From Selaginella moellendorffii (Eukaryota > Streptophyta > Lycopodiopsida > Selaginellales > Selaginellaceae): a DNA stretch of 64,000 nucleotides. The notes below the pieces were generated by a model. That model was not told the origin of the DNA. It saw only the letters and a program-made list of their open reading frames with translations, and searched no databases. The position numbers were made by a program, and so were the translations under genes. This document shows positions 48,771 through 59,369 of this stretch, piece by piece; the first letter of the stretch is position 1, and each line of letters begins with the position of its first letter. The stretch lies in assembly GCF_000143415.4 (NCBI RefSeq), contig NW_003314309.1, forward strand, positions 737,459 through 801,458. The letters are read 5' to 3'.

Positions 48771-49246
48771 AGAACTTGGTTATCAGAGAAGAAACTCTGA
48801 GAGCTGGGATTAGAAAATCGTGTCATCACTGGCCCCAAAGATCTATGCTCTATCCAAAGGATGAAAGAAGAAACCATCAGTGCTTTGCCTCTATCAAAGA
48901 ATGATCTCTGACCGCTGAGTTTGTAAGAAGCAAAATCCATCACTATGCCCGAGACCCTAGCCGCCACAGTAAATATCCTAGACCTAAACGAATATCCTTA
49001 TTATAAGAGAATATCCTTTCCTTTATCCCACTAACACGCATTGAGATAAAGGGCAGGATATTCTCTTAGAATAACGATAAACGAATATTCAAGTACATTT
49101 ATTTCTATTCATGAAAAAGTTACAAGCCAAGAGAATATCCTTTTCTTTATCCCACTAACACGCATTTTGCTAGCAACTTACATTTATTTCTATTCATTCG
49201 AAAAACTATTATCATTGATAAAAAAGTTTAGAACAAACCCACATTT
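48771..49246. other. Convergent spacer with direct and inverted repeats
   Basis: The 3' flank between the acyltransferase (plus) and LEA2-like (minus) genes. A 36-bp unit beginning GAGAATATCC and ending ACACGCATT occurs at 49007-49042 and 49131-49166. An inverted partner (GATAAAGGGCAGGATATTCTC) at about 49045-49068 could form a hairpin with the first copy. The motif ACATTTATTTCTATTCAT also occurs twice. Confidence 0.75.
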
Positions 49247-50572
49247 CTATGGATACACATAATAGGAGCTGTAAGAATTCGAGGGGGTGTAAGGGGTGTA
49301 ATAGGGGTACCACGGATCGAAAATCTCGGCATAGTAATTGAGGCTGGGATCGTAGTAATCGGCAGGCATCGAAAGCATGGGATCGTCACCCACCTCTGGC
49401 AGTATAGCAAAGCAACGTAAGAGGAGTGAGATTCGGAGAAGAATGGAAAGCGATGGAAACATACCCGAGTAATCTCTAGGCCAAGATGGCAAACGATAGT
49501 GCTTGAGGTGTTCTCGCGGCCGCCACTTTGCATCCAGGCACTTGCATTTGAATCCCTCGTAGTAGGCGACGTAGTTGTGGACTAGACACCGGCATCGCCA
49601 CGAGAATGGCAGCGGCCTCAGGCCCTTGAGCAGCGAAATCTCGGAATGGAAGATGATCTCGGCTACCATCTGCCAAGTGAACAAGAGAAGGGCTTAGAAA
49701 ACGCGAGGGAGAAAAGCCCAGCAGGACGAAACCTGGGTGGCGGTTTCGTTGCGCTGCTCTTGAGCGATGAGATCCTGCTTGAGCCTGTATCCAAGGGTGA
49801 GAGGAACCGGCAAGGCGATCGCAAACGCACGGAAGAGAGGCCGGATGACACTGTCTCGCGGATGGCTGATGTTGTCAATGCGATCGACGGCGAGAGCCAA
49901 GCCGTGGTAGAAGGTGGTGAGCTCGATGGAGCTATGGTGGATGTCGAGGTGCTGGTTTGGATTGGTGACGATCATCTGGACCTCACAGATGTAGTTTAGC
50001 TTGAAAGCGTAGTAGTTCCCTTTACCTTCCTCTTGCTGGCGCCGGATCACCTCGGGCTTCACCTCGGAGAGCCGCGAGATTCCCATGGAGACGGACTTGA
50101 CATGGACGATCGGGAGCACTGGGCGCTCATGGAGATGGACTCCCAGGAGGACGAGGCAGAGAACAAGGCTAGCTGCGAGAAGGCTCCCTCCAACGATGGC
50201 TACCGCGTAGAACAATCTGGTGCGCGTGGTTGATGAGAATTTCTTGAATCTGCGAAACTCCATGAGGTTGAAGACGAGGAGGACCGGAAGATCGGGGCGG
50301 TCGCTGAGGCCCAGCCCATGGTAAGGATCATAGTAGTCGTCTTCGTCCCACAGATCTTGATCCGGGACGCCAGCATCGGCGCCGGCACTGCTGCTCGGTC
50401 CTAGATCTTGCCCCCGACTGGCGGCATCGGATCCGCCTACCTGTAAATTCTGCTCGATGTCGAACGCTACTGCTCTCTTGGCGCCGATCGTCGGCGCTTG
50501 ATCGTCCATCACTCCATCTCCCACTCGGCGCTTCCATGATCGAGCTCCCGAGAGACCTAACCCTTCGACCAA
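49247..50572 (-). CDS. LEA2/NHL-like single-pass membrane protein with Tyr-rich tail
   Basis: Three exons, 50572-49733, 49669-49465 and 49395-49247, give 397 residues. The N-terminal part is acidic and probably cytosolic (DQDLWDEDDYYDPYHGLGL). One membrane segment follows (FYAVAIVGGSLLAASLVLCL), then a beta-rich region resembling LEA2/NDR1-HIN1-like folds (LNYICEVQMIVTNPNQHLDI, SSIELTTFYHGLALAV). Exon 2 has a Cys-containing segment (WRCRCLVHNYVAYYEGFKCK). The last 40 residues are very rich in Tyr and Pro (DPWYPYYTPYTPSNSYSSYY). NHL proteins act at the plasma membrane and wall; here the assignment is by layout and weak similarity. An alternative Met lies near residue 22. Confidence 0.72.
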
Positions 50573-50661
50573 GAACCCTAAATCCCCAATCTAACGGCAT
50601 GAATTCAAAGAGCTCCCGCCAATTCCGACGGCCTAGATAAGTTTCCATTCTCTAAAGCTAC

Positions 50662-51927
50662 TTAGACAAGGATGTCGAGCCTGGGCTCAAAGGATATCCC
50701 ATCGATGAGCCCATCGATGAGCCGCTCGTCCGGTAACGTACAGTCCGGAACCCTACTCCACTGCCGCTCGGCTAGGTCGTACAGGAGCATCGGCATATCC
50801 CTCAGCCCGCCACCAATGTAGAGCAGCACCACATCGTTGGTCCCTACGCACATAAAATACGTACGATCTCCCAAAAACTCCTGGCACAAAGATTCCGGCA
50901 TCTTGTCCACCTCCACCCACTCCATCCTCTCCACGTTGAGCAGCCACACGCATATCGCGCTGGTAATATTCCCCTCCTGGAGCCCGCCCACCATCATGAT
51001 CCTGCCCCGGGATTCCAGGATCGTGTTGCTCACCAGGGAATCCGGCGTGGGCGTCTGGATGAGGCTCCACGTGTCCTTGTACGTGTCGTAGGCGACAAGC
51101 CCGTCGGGGTCGCAGCACCACGAGTAGAGAACGCCGTTGCAAGTGATGGTACCGAGCAGCGGGTCCGCACCGCGCGGCATGCTGCTCGTCATCCGCCACG
51201 TGTCGAGCCCGGACTCGTAGACCTCGGTGGTGATGTCGTCCACTGAGATCTCGTGGTTCCCCGCCACCACGACTTTGTAGAGGCCGGTCCCCTTGTCCAC
51301 CACCATGCCGACCGTCTCTAGATAGGTCGGGTTGTTGTTCATTGGCGGGAGCTTGCGCCAGGTGGCGGTGATGAGGTTGCACACCGCGAAGTTTTTCTGG
51401 CCGTCGGTGGAGGCGCAGAAGCAAATGAGGCCGCCGGCGGCGGCCACCGGGATGTAGCGCTCGTTCACCGGAAAACTGGGCAGTGGGATGTGGTGCCACG
51501 TGTTGGATATCGGGTTGAATGTGGAGCCGTCCTTGTAGTCATGGTTTGTGAACATGAAGAACCAGGGGCCCTGCGGCGAGATGGAGCTGTAAGATTCCAG
51601 GAATCCGTCGGAGCAAAGAAGGGATCTCCAGGCCCGGCATACGGTCCGGAATTTGAGGAGGCTCGGCAGGGGTAGCCGAAGCAAGACCCTCTCCAGGAGA
51701 TGCTCTGGGAGTGTGCTCCACAGCAGGGAATCCATGGGTGTTTGATCCATTTGGTGGCGCCGCTGGTGCTGGGCGGTGCAGTAGGATCGCCGCCGCTGCC
51801 GGGTGCCATAGCTTCCCTGCCCAGGGTCTTCTTCTTCTTGATCCTCCTCCTCTTCCTCCTCTTCTTCCCCCTCGTCCTCCTCCTTTCCAGTGGCCATGGG
51901 TTTTTTCAGAGAGGCGCTTGCGCCCAT
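50662..51927 (-). CDS. LCR: F-box/kelch protein of the LCR (LEAF CURLING RESPONSIVENESS/FBX6) type
   Basis: Probable SCF ubiquitin-ligase adaptor. Single exon of 421 residues. A long Glu/Asp-rich N-terminus leads to the F-box (LWSTLPEHLLERVLLRLPLP, VCRAWRSLLCSDGFL). Kelch-like propeller blocks follow (FNPISNTWHHIPLPSFPVNE, VYESGLDTWRMTSSMPRGAD, GRIMMVGGLQEGNITSAICV). The segment EWVEVDKMPESLCQEFLG corresponds to the part of angiosperm LCR that carries the miR394 target site. Orthology is inferred from this segment and the F-box. The stop lies 89 bp from the start of the LEA2-like gene on the same strand. Confidence 0.88.
   Translation of the reverse strand: MGASASLKKPMATGKEEDEGEEEEEEEEDQEEEDPGQGSYGTRQRRRSYCTAQHQRRHQMDQTPMDSLLWSTLPEHLLERVLLRLPLPSLLKFRTVCRAWRSLLCSDGFLESYSSISPQGPWFFMFTNHDYKDGSTFNPISNTWHHIPLPSFPVNERYIPVAAAGGLICFCASTDGQKNFAVCNLITATWRKLPPMNNNPTYLETVGMVVDKGTGLYKVVVAGNHEISVDDITTEVYESGLDTWRMTSSMPRGADPLLGTITCNGVLYSWCCDPDGLVAYDTYKDTWSLIQTPTPDSLVSNTILESRGRIMMVGGLQEGNITSAICVWLLNVERMEWVEVDKMPESLCQEFLGDRTYFMCVGTNDVVLLYIGGGLRDMPMLLYDLAERQWSRVPDCTLPDERLIDGLIDGISFEPRLDILV
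50895..50914 (-). promoter_or_regulatory. Putative miR394-like target site in the LCR-type coding region
   Basis: The minus strand reads GGAGGTGGACAAGATGCCGG. Known miR394 sites in seed-plant LCR read GGAGGTGGACAGAATGCCAA or close to it. Sixteen of 20 positions agree; two differences at the end would be G:U pairs with the miRNA 5' end. The site encodes the conserved VDKMP segment, so protein conservation may explain part of the match. Confidence 0.5.
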
Positions 51928-52387
51928 TCATCCCTTCATCAAAAGCGCGTCGATCGCCGTCACTTCCATCTCCATCTCTCCACTTTTTGATCCATCCGAT
52001 CCAGTCGATCGCTCAATCGCGGCTGGGCTTCCAAATCCCCAAATTGCTCGATCGAGAGAGGAACGACCAGCTATGGCGGAATGAAGGGGTTTCTCTGTCC
52101 GTGGACTAGGGCTTTTTAACGAACTGACACGTGTCCGAGTGAAACCAACGATATGCCACGTTAGCGTCGATATCTTTTATTTGCTGCTTTTCTATTTGTA
52201 CAATATTCTTTTCCTATTTCATGCTCTACACGCCTTCGAAAATTTAGGGTTTATGGGTCGGGTGGGATCCTCGGCGCTGTCGCTGTCGTGTTCTTGGCAA
52301 AGATTTTAGGTCGAGGAGAGCGGATGTCCCGGTGGATCTAGGTCTGGATGATCCGCGGCTGAGGAGGCGCGGGGCGAGAAGCAAGGT
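51928..52387. promoter_or_regulatory. Divergent promoter region LCR/glycosyltransferase
   Basis: 460 bp between two start codons. It contains the G-box palindrome GACACGTGTC near 52127-52136. No other element was recognised; no RNA gene was seen. Confidence 0.5.
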
Positions 52388-53938
52388 ATGGCGGGATCCA
52401 GGCTCCAGGGATCACAAGTCTCCTCCAGCTCCTCCGCATTCTCGACGCCGCGGATTCTCATCCTCCTCACGCTGATGCCCCTGGGATTGGCTGCCTTCGC
52501 GTTCGTACTGCAATGGCGGGGCGAGGTCACGGATCCGATGCGCCTGGGCGTCGATCGCTCCAGATTTCCAGGGTTTCCAGGGAGCTCCCCGATTGGGAGC
52601 ACTAGTGGCGTCGACTGTGGTGGGCAGCAGCGAGGGCTCAGCGCTTTCATCCATCATCCGGGGTGGAAGTACGCGATCCCAGAGAATGGAAAGCCAAAGA
52701 TTTGCGTGACAACCAGCACGGCCGGGGGTTTAGAACAGATCCTTCCATGGCTCTACTATCACAGGGTGATCGGTGTCACGAATTTTCTCCTCTTCGTGGA
52801 GGGGAAGGCTGCGACTCAAAACGTTACCGCGGTCCTGGAGAGCATCCCTGGCGTGAGGGTGGTGTATAGAACCAAGGAGCTGGAAGAACAGCAGGCCAGG
52901 AGTAGGATCTGGAACGAGACTTGGCTCTCGAGCTTTTTCTTCCGACCTTGCAACTACGAGCTCTTCGTCCGGCAGTCTCTCAACATGGAGATGGCGATCG
53001 TCATGGCCCGCGAGGCCGAGATGGACTGGATCATCCATCTCGACACGGACGAGCTCCTCTACCCGGCAGGATCGCCCGAGTACTCCCTCCGGAAGCTCCT
53101 GGGCGACGTTGCTCCGGAGGTGGACATGGTGATCTTCCCGAACTACGAGAGCGCCATCGAGCGAGACGACGTGGTGGATCCTTTCAGCGAGGTGACCATG
53201 TTCAAGAAGAACTACGATCACGTCACCAAGGAGACGTACTTCGGGCTCTACCGAGAAGCGACGCGGGGGAATCCAAACTACTTCCTCACGTATGGAAACG
53301 GCAAGGCCGCGGCCAGGATCCAAGACCATCTTCGTCCAAACGGAGCTCACCGGTGGCACAACTATCTCAAGGCGCCGAAGGAGCTCAAGTTCGAGGAGGC
53401 GGCTGTTCTTCACTACACGTACTCCAAGTTCTCGGACCTCACCTCCCGGCGCGATCGATGCGGGTGCAAGCCCACCAAGGACGACGTGAAGCGCTGCTTC
53501 ATGCTCGAGTTCGATCGAGCAGCGTTCATCATCGCGTCCACGGCGACGCGGGAGGAGATGCTGCGGTGGTACCGCGAGCACGTCGTGTGGACGGACCGGG
53601 AGCTCAATCTCAAGCTCCTCCGGAAGGGACTGCTCACTCGGATCTACGCTCCGCAGCTCATCGTCCAGGGGCTGCGGCAGTCGGGGGTGCTCAACAACGC
53701 TCTAGCGGCGGGACAAGAACAGCTCGAGAGATTGAAGACGAGGGATAAGTTCCTCTCGGCGGTTTCCACCAGGAACTCTTCCTCCTCGGAGCTGGGATCA
53801 AAAGACAGCAAAGATGATCATCGCTTGGCCTCCTCGTCGAGGAGGCTCATGGATTTATCGAGCTTGAGTTCTTCGGCGATGGTGGTGGAGGATGATCCAT
53901 TCGCAGCAGTGCCACCATTGCCACCTCCGGTACTTTAA
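52388..53938 (+). CDS. Type II membrane glycosyltransferase (GT92/Glyco_tranf_2_4-like)
   Basis: Single exon of 516 residues. A short basic/Ser-rich cytosolic tail precedes one membrane anchor ([18 protein letters not shown]), typical of Golgi glycosyltransferases. The catalytic region begins [20 protein letters not shown] and has a DxD-type nucleotide-sugar motif in [15 protein letters not shown]. Later conserved blocks include [41 protein letters not shown] and a Cys-containing [16 protein letters not shown]. The C-terminal 60 residues are Ser-rich and low complexity. The donor sugar and acceptor cannot be deduced. Confidence 0.87.
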   Translation: MAGSRLQGSQVSSSSSAFSTPRILILLTLMPLGLAAFAFVLQWRGEVTDPMRLGVDRSRFPGFPGSSPIGSTSGVDCGGQQRGLSAFIHHPGWKYAIPENGKPKICVTTSTAGGLEQILPWLYYHRVIGVTNFLLFVEGKAATQNVTAVLESIPGVRVVYRTKELEEQQARSRIWNETWLSSFFFRPCNYELFVRQSLNMEMAIVMAREAEMDWIIHLDTDELLYPAGSPEYSLRKLLGDVAPEVDMVIFPNYESAIERDDVVDPFSEVTMFKKNYDHVTKETYFGLYREATRGNPNYFLTYGNGKAAARIQDHLRPNGAHRWHNYLKAPKELKFEEAAVLHYTYSKFSDLTSRRDRCGCKPTKDDVKRCFMLEFDRAAFIIASTATREEMLRWYREHVVWTDRELNLKLLRKGLLTRIYAPQLIVQGLRQSGVLNNALAAGQEQLERLKTRDKFLSAVSTRNSSSSELGSKDSKDDHRLASSSRRLMDLSSLSSSAMVVEDDPFAAVPPLPPPVL

Positions 53939-54213
53939 GTTCGATCGATCGATAAGTTTACTCACACTCGCAAACACTTACTTGTGCTTGTGAATTTTAC
54001 TAGAGATGAACAAAGAAGAACACGCTGCTACTTTTTTTTCCAGATCTCTCGATTCTTACAAGTGATCGTCGATCAATGAAGTTTGTACTTTGATTGTTTT
54101 TTTTTTTGCTTTACAACCATAGCTCGAGATGGGCTGCTCGAAAGAATTGAAGGAATGAAAGAACGATGGAATGGGTTTCTTTCTTGCAAGAAACCTGGAG
54201 TGTTACTATGGAT

Positions 54214-54618
54214 CTATCGAAACCCCCGGAGCAAGAGAGCGGCCTTTCGATCGTCTGTGGATCTGAGCTCGAAGCTGCTGCTCCTGGAGATGGGCGGAGG
54301 GTGGGAAGAGCAAGAAGAGAGCGGCGACGCTGGCGGCGAGAGTGGGAGCGAGAGGCTCCTGGAGAGAATCCCTGGCGGCGGCTGGAAGAAAGAAGTGATG
54401 TCTTGGAGAGGGAATCGAGGGATCGGATCTGCCGATTCTTGCCACCAATGCGCCATCGCCGCGCCCGCGGTTCTTACGCCGGCATTGGAGGACGCCGCTG
54501 CCTCCGCCGCGTTCTCACCCTGGCCGCCATCGTCCGTGTGGAAGACCTCGCCCTCGCCGAGCTCACCATCGCCGCCAGGGATCGATCCGGAAGAGGAGGG
54601 CAGCATTGCCATGGCCAT
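54214..54618 (-). CDS. Hypothetical Ser/Pro-rich protein
   Basis: A 134-codon ORF starting MAMAMLPSSSGSIPGGDGE and containing HTDDGGQGENAAEAAASSNA and then Ser/Pro-rich text to LLLRGFR. I recognise no family. Open frames overlap it on the plus strand (54083-54646, 54166-54729) and the region is GC-rich, so it may be chance. In favour are the closely spaced ATGs near the start and a spacer otherwise lacking a gene. Confidence 0.3.
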   Translation of the reverse strand: MAMAMLPSSSGSIPGGDGELGEGEVFHTDDGGQGENAAEAAASSNAGVRTAGAAMAHWWQESADPIPRFPLQDITSFFQPPPGILSRSLSLPLSPPASPLSSCSSHPPPISRSSSFELRSTDDRKAALLLRGFR

Positions 54619-55044
54619 TGCGGATTCCTCGAGCGATCGAGCCTGAAAATCCCTAAACCAAGATCTGGCGCGCGCGCGCGATCGATCCACAAACGCGGGC
54701 CTTCGAAATGTGCCCCCCTCGCGAAATAAATCTGGCAAAACATAGCGCCAAGAGTTCAAAATTTTCGCGATCGATGGCGGCGATGGACGGCCAAGATTGG
54801 CGGGATTTTGAATTTGGAATCCCACTCATTATGCGATTAGGGCTGACCAGGCCTGGTTTAAAAGCCAATTTTTTCCCTCCCATTTTTTGGGGGGCTAGGG
54901 TTTTCCAGGGATTTTGGAGCGCGGAGAGCACTTGCGCGCCAAGAGATCCAAGTCGCCATCAAGAAAAGGTGTGTGTGGCTCCTCTCGCGGCCTCTCAATC
55001 GCCGCGTAGATCTGCTAGGCTTCATCGGGATCTAGATCTCTGCG

Positions 55045-56182
55045 ATGGCGCGGCTTCGCAAGGCGACCGATTCCTGGTGTGAGCCCTTGCTAGAGGCCGA
55101 CCAGTGCCCCTGCGAGCGCCTGCCAGATGTGGTCCTCTGCCGCATTTTCATGCTCTTGCCGCCTCGATTGGTCGCCAGGGTGTGCTCCTTCGTCTGCCGC
55201 TCCTGGCGAGATGTGTCACTGGATCCCTCTCTCTGGTCTTACTACTGCCAGAACACCGGGCTTCGCTCAGCTGACGAGATCAAGCTGAGTGGCGGCTGGA
55301 GAGCACTTTTCATCGCGGTCTTTGGTCCCAATCTCGTTGGAAGCCCCTGTTTCAGACCCATCGAGCAGCTAGAGGTGGATCAAGCCAAGAGCAAAGCTCC
55401 CGGGCCTTGGGAGCCTAAGCACAGGGTCATACTGGATAGGATCGCGGTTCTCGACGACGTAGAAGAGAACTACCATAGCTACTCTCACTGGGGGGTGGAG
55501 GCTGGGTCGCAGTTCCATCGAGGTGGTGGCGATGGCGTGGTACGAGAGAATCCTCCAGTGGACTGCTCTCCTTGCCCGTCGGTTCCACTCGAGAGTGTGA
55601 TCGCTACTTCGCATGATTGGGGACGACTCCAGCACTACATTGGCTTCCAGACTTTTTCCAACAAGTTCCTCGATCAGAGCCCGCCGTTTGTTCTCACTGC
55701 CTGGTTTGCGGCGCGGAGAGGATCGCCGGGGCTTTTCAGGATCAACTTGCTGCTCAGGGATGATCTCAAGAACTGCAAGAGTGTCTGGTATGTAGATGTT
55801 TTGTTTGCGAGTTTTATCTGACTTTTTCCTTGCTGGTTTCAGGGACTCTGGGATTTTAAATGCGAAGGATGAGTGGCAACAAGCCAAGTTCATTATCAAG
55901 GACTACAACAAGGTTAGAACTTTAGCATTTGGTTCTCCCAAATTCATTTTTACTTGGGAGCAGGGAGTGAGGTCCGTTATGGTGAAGCTTGCTGGGAAGT
56001 GCACGACCGGGGAACGGGGTTTCTACGGCACAAAATTTACGGACGTGAGGCTGCATTTTATCCCGGTTTGTGAGGTGCGTAGTGGCTTTCCTTATCGTCT
56101 TCTCAAACGTTTTCTTTTGCTTTTCTAGATTAAAAACTATGCGGACTTTGACGAGGGTGTATTCTTAGATACTGTTGCATAA
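55045..56182 (+). CDS. F-box protein with FBA-like (Fbs-type) C-terminal domain
   Basis: Four exons, 55045-55787, 55843-55912, 55964-56074 and 56129-56182, give 325 residues. The F-box is CERLPDVVLCRIFMLLPPRL followed by VCSFVCRSWRDVSLDPSLW. The second half (PPFVLTAWFAARRGSPGLF, then WDSGILNAKDEWQQAKFI, GVRSVMVKLAGK, FYGTKFTDVRLHFIP) follows the order of the F-box-associated FBA domain of animal glycan-binding Fbs proteins: W-[YF]-AAR, an inter-strand Trp, GVR, and [WF]-YG-x3-T. It is expected to be an SCF adaptor. The FBA assignment is by eye and weak. Confidence 0.82.
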
Positions 56183-56701
56183 ATTTGCAACTTGCTACGG
56201 TCTGTTCGGCCAGGTTTCTTATTCATCCCCTTTCTTCTGTTTGTAATTGAAAAGGACACTGCAGATTATTTCTTGACGTTGCTTCTTAGCTCAGGTTCCT
56301 GCACTCGTATCAGGCCTGCTGCCAAAATTCTATGGCAGTACTGCTTTTCGCGGAGTGCCAGAGCATGCTTTTGCTTTTTTGTGTACCGTTTCGGTGCTTG
56401 ATGCTCTTTCTCGCCAGCACTGACTGTTACAAAAGCTACAGTGGATTTCTATTCGGTACATTATCAAGTAGAGGGGTTCTTACATTGAAAAGTTTTGCTT
56501 CAGCATACGGTATTTACAGATTTCTTCGTGGTTTAAGCCTTTCCACAGCACAGAAAACTTGGACATCGAAGAAACTAAGCAAAGACAGCGAATTTTACCA
56601 GTAAGCATCTAAGCTTGTCCTCACGTCTAACTTGTTGTGAAGCAGGACTTTCTCTCCATCTCCTCAGAAGCCTCATCGCCTTCTAAACGGCAAAGCTTTC
56701 T
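56183..56701. other. Convergent 3' flank, no gene seen
   Basis: About 520 bp between the stops of the F-box (plus) and RING-H2 (minus) genes. Short open frames exist but none resembles a protein; it is probably 3' UTR sequence. Confidence 0.5.
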
Positions 56702-57490
56702 TCATCGTCTTCTAAACGGCCAAGGAAAAACTCTGGAAGAACCTCTTGAAGACGACGACGATGGCGATGGCGCTGCCGAGGGGACCGGATTCCTCCCAAC
56801 GTCATACCGGCAAACCGGGCACGTCCCATGGAGAGCCAGCCAGGGAAGTATACAGTCCTGGTGATAGACGTGCTTGCAAGGCATCTGTCTAACTTTGTTT
56901 CCCACAGCGTAGTCATCCTTGCAAACCGCGCAGCTCGAGAACTCGTCGTTGCGAAGATGATCTTTGGAGATCGTGATGGTCGGCATCGAGTCGATCTGCT
57001 GCCTGCTTGCCGGAGGAGCTCCGCCGCCGCCAGCGTCGAGCTCCATGAGCTGCTGTATCAGCCGCTCGAGTCCCATGCCGTCGGGTCCAAACCCAGGGGA
57101 AGGATCGCCGCCGTGGAAGTACCACCGTGGTGGCATATCCCCCCCGCGGAAGACCACCATGCCGCCACCACCGCCACCGCCGCCACCGCCGCCGCCGCCG
57201 CCCCCGCGAGATGGGAAGAATGGCGAGTCGTCTATCTCGAGATCTTCCACCATGAAGTGCTGGAAGGGATGGAAGGGGCGCGGCCGCGGCGAGTTCCTCC
57301 TCATGGCCGATGCTACTGCGTCAAAGATATCGAGGAGGTGTGGAGGATTTGCCTCTGGAGACCATCTTGGAGCTGGAGCTTGCTCGAGGAAGCCATCGCC
57401 GCAGCAGGGGCAAGCTAGAGCAGTGCTTGGGGACTGGACGAAGACGATGTGCTCGCATTTGTGACACCAGAAGGAGCGAGATTCGTCCAT
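56702..57490 (-). CDS. RING-H2 E3 ubiquitin ligase with N-terminal zinc ribbon
   Basis: Single exon of 262 residues. An N-terminal CxxC...CxxC ribbon (FWCHKCEHIVFVQS, ACPCCGDGFLEQ) and a Pro/Gly-rich middle with 15 consecutive Gly lead to the RING-H2 (SSCAVCKDDYAVGN, QMPCKHVYHQDCILPWL, HGTCPVCRYDV), with C-x2-C, C-x-H, H-x2-C and C-x2-C ligands all present. The layout matches the plant CIP8/RHC/BTL-like family of soluble E3 ligases. The Gly run comes from a (GGC)n-like stretch at about 57165-57210. Confidence 0.92.
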   Translation of the reverse strand: MDESRSFWCHKCEHIVFVQSPSTALACPCCGDGFLEQAPAPRWSPEANPPHLLDIFDAVASAMRRNSPRPRPFHPFQHFMVEDLEIDDSPFFPSRGGGGGGGGGGGGGGGMVVFRGGDMPPRWYFHGGDPSPGFGPDGMGLERLIQQLMELDAGGGGAPPASRQQIDSMPTITISKDHLRNDEFSSCAVCKDDYAVGNKVRQMPCKHVYHQDCILPWLALHGTCPVCRYDVGRNPVPSAAPSPSSSSSRGSSRVFPWPFRRR

Positions 57491-58133
57491 GGAAGCTTGC
57501 TTTCTAGCACTGCTCTTGTGAGAATTCTTCTAGAGCTTGGAGTACCTGAATGTAAGAGAGAATTTGGAGCAGCAACTTGGAGTAAATAATCCAGCACTGG
57601 ATCGAAACGTTGTTACCTGAGAAATAGGAGATACCCTGGGCGTGTCGGTTTGAGCATAGCTCTAGCCGTGGGGGACGCGTATGGCGTGTCTGCCTAGAAG
57701 GCACTCGTCAAACAAAGAAAAAGTTATAATAAGAACAACCCACCAAAAGGAAGGAGAAAATTATCAAGCACGAGAGAGGACGAATGCGCACCTCGAAGTT
57801 CCTGTAGCGAGGGAGACGAAAGAAGAAAAAGATAAAAGCTCGCCTGGCATCGCCATTGTCGGTCCCATTGATGAGTCAGAGCTAGCGTAATCGGATTAGC
57901 AAAATCAATCCTAGCTACAAGAGAGGAGAAAAATCAAGGAAAAATCAAGAACTTATCTATACGTACAATGTTGTACACGAAAACACTGACCAAAACAGTG
58001 ATCAATCTCTGCAACTTGTAAGTGCCCGTGAGCTCCAGAAGGAAAAAAAAAAAAAAAAAGTCTCCTCTGAAAACTCGCGAGAGCTTACTTCTGGGAAGAG
58101 ACGCCGGTGTTTTTGAGAAGCTCCCATCCAGCG
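57491..58133. other. Spacer between RING-H2 and DUF1223 genes, no gene seen
   Basis: About 640 bp that should contain the RING-H2 promoter and leader and the 3' flank of the DUF1223 gene. It has a run of about 18 A residues near 58042-58059; otherwise nothing was recognised. Confidence 0.5.
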
Positions 58134-59369
58134 TCAGGGAAGATCTTCCGGCAGTGGCACCATCTGGGCTCCGTATACCTCCATGGTCGATGGATTCTGG
58201 AGGAAAACCACTGCTCCACACTTGGTCCGGTTGAAAGTGTCCCAGAGCGGAAGCTTGAAGTGTTCCCGGACAGTCTTCCGGGCGGGCCAGTCGTGTAGAG
58301 TCGCTGCTTTGGCAATGCTTCTCACCACGAAGTCGTTTGTGAGGATCCGGCCCTTGTTCTCGCCCTTTTGGCAGTTGGTCACCAGGCCATTCTCGTAGAG
58401 CGCCACCATTATGTCTAGCGTGAACTTGTCAACCTTGAACTTGATGATGGCTTCCATTGTCGTGTCTAAGACGCGCTCTGGCTCGGTTTCGAGCTTGAAG
58501 GAGATCTGCAAGAGGAAGTTCTTGAAACTATAAGCGAGAAAAAACTAAAACTTGCTGGAAGTTTGAATCATGCGGGAGAAATTCTCGGATCTAGACGACA
58601 AGAATCTGTTTGGTTCAACCAAAGACAGGACCAGCGGGAGAAATTCCTGGCAATGAAAGTCACATCCTCACAGACCTTCACAGAACACGACGAAGTCACA
58701 AGAAAACACGCAATGAAACCAGGAGAGAAAGCAGCAAATTCTCGTGGATCGAGCAAGATCACATGGACGACAAACACGAAAAGCACGAAAAGGACCAAAA
58801 AAAAAAAGACGAGGAAGAGAGAAACTTACAGTGATGTCTGGCGCAGCAAATCTGGGAGCTTGATGGATGAGCGCTAGAATGGGCTCCAAGCTGGAAGCAA
58901 TGCAGTGGGATCGCCCTTGGACAACCACCTCTGGAGTGTAAATGCTGTCCTGCTGGAGAGCCTGCCCATAATTCCTCTGCCGTAGCGTCCAAGTGCTGTT
59001 AGCGAATGGATCCTTCCATCCCATAAAGTCCCAGTACTCGACGTGAAAGCCAAGGACAACGATGGGCACCTCCAGCGCCACATCCGAGGATTTGGCTTGC
59101 CCAAGCTGCGAGATCAAGAGATCTGCCGGAGGACACGAACTACAGCCCTGGGATGTGAAGAGTTCCACCAGCACGGCGCTCTGGGAGGATCCTCCCCCTA
59201 CCTTGGGGCCACGCGGCGCAGAGGATTTCTTGCTCTCCGGATCCAGCTGCTGCGGCTCCTCCTCATCTAGCTCCTCGATTTCCTTGGCGTCGGGATTGCT
59301 GTCTACCTTTGGGGATCTGTCGCAGGAAGCTCCGGCCCTAGAGAAGCACGCGATGCAGCGGCGAAGCAT
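58134..59369 (-). CDS. DUF1223 protein, thioredoxin-like with CxxC
   Basis: Two exons, 59369-58830 and 58505-58134, give 303 residues. After an N-terminal variable region rich in Glu, the DUF1223 core starts with VLVELFTSQGCSSCPPAD, giving the redox-type CSSC, and continues with VLGFHVEYWDFMGWKDPFAN, RQRNYGQALQQDSIYTPEVV and VVQGRSHCIAS. The second exon contains ISFKLETEPERVLDTTM and GRILTNDFVVRSI. The family is found in bacteria and plants; its biochemical function is not established to my knowledge. The last gene before the AT-rich end block. Confidence 0.87.
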
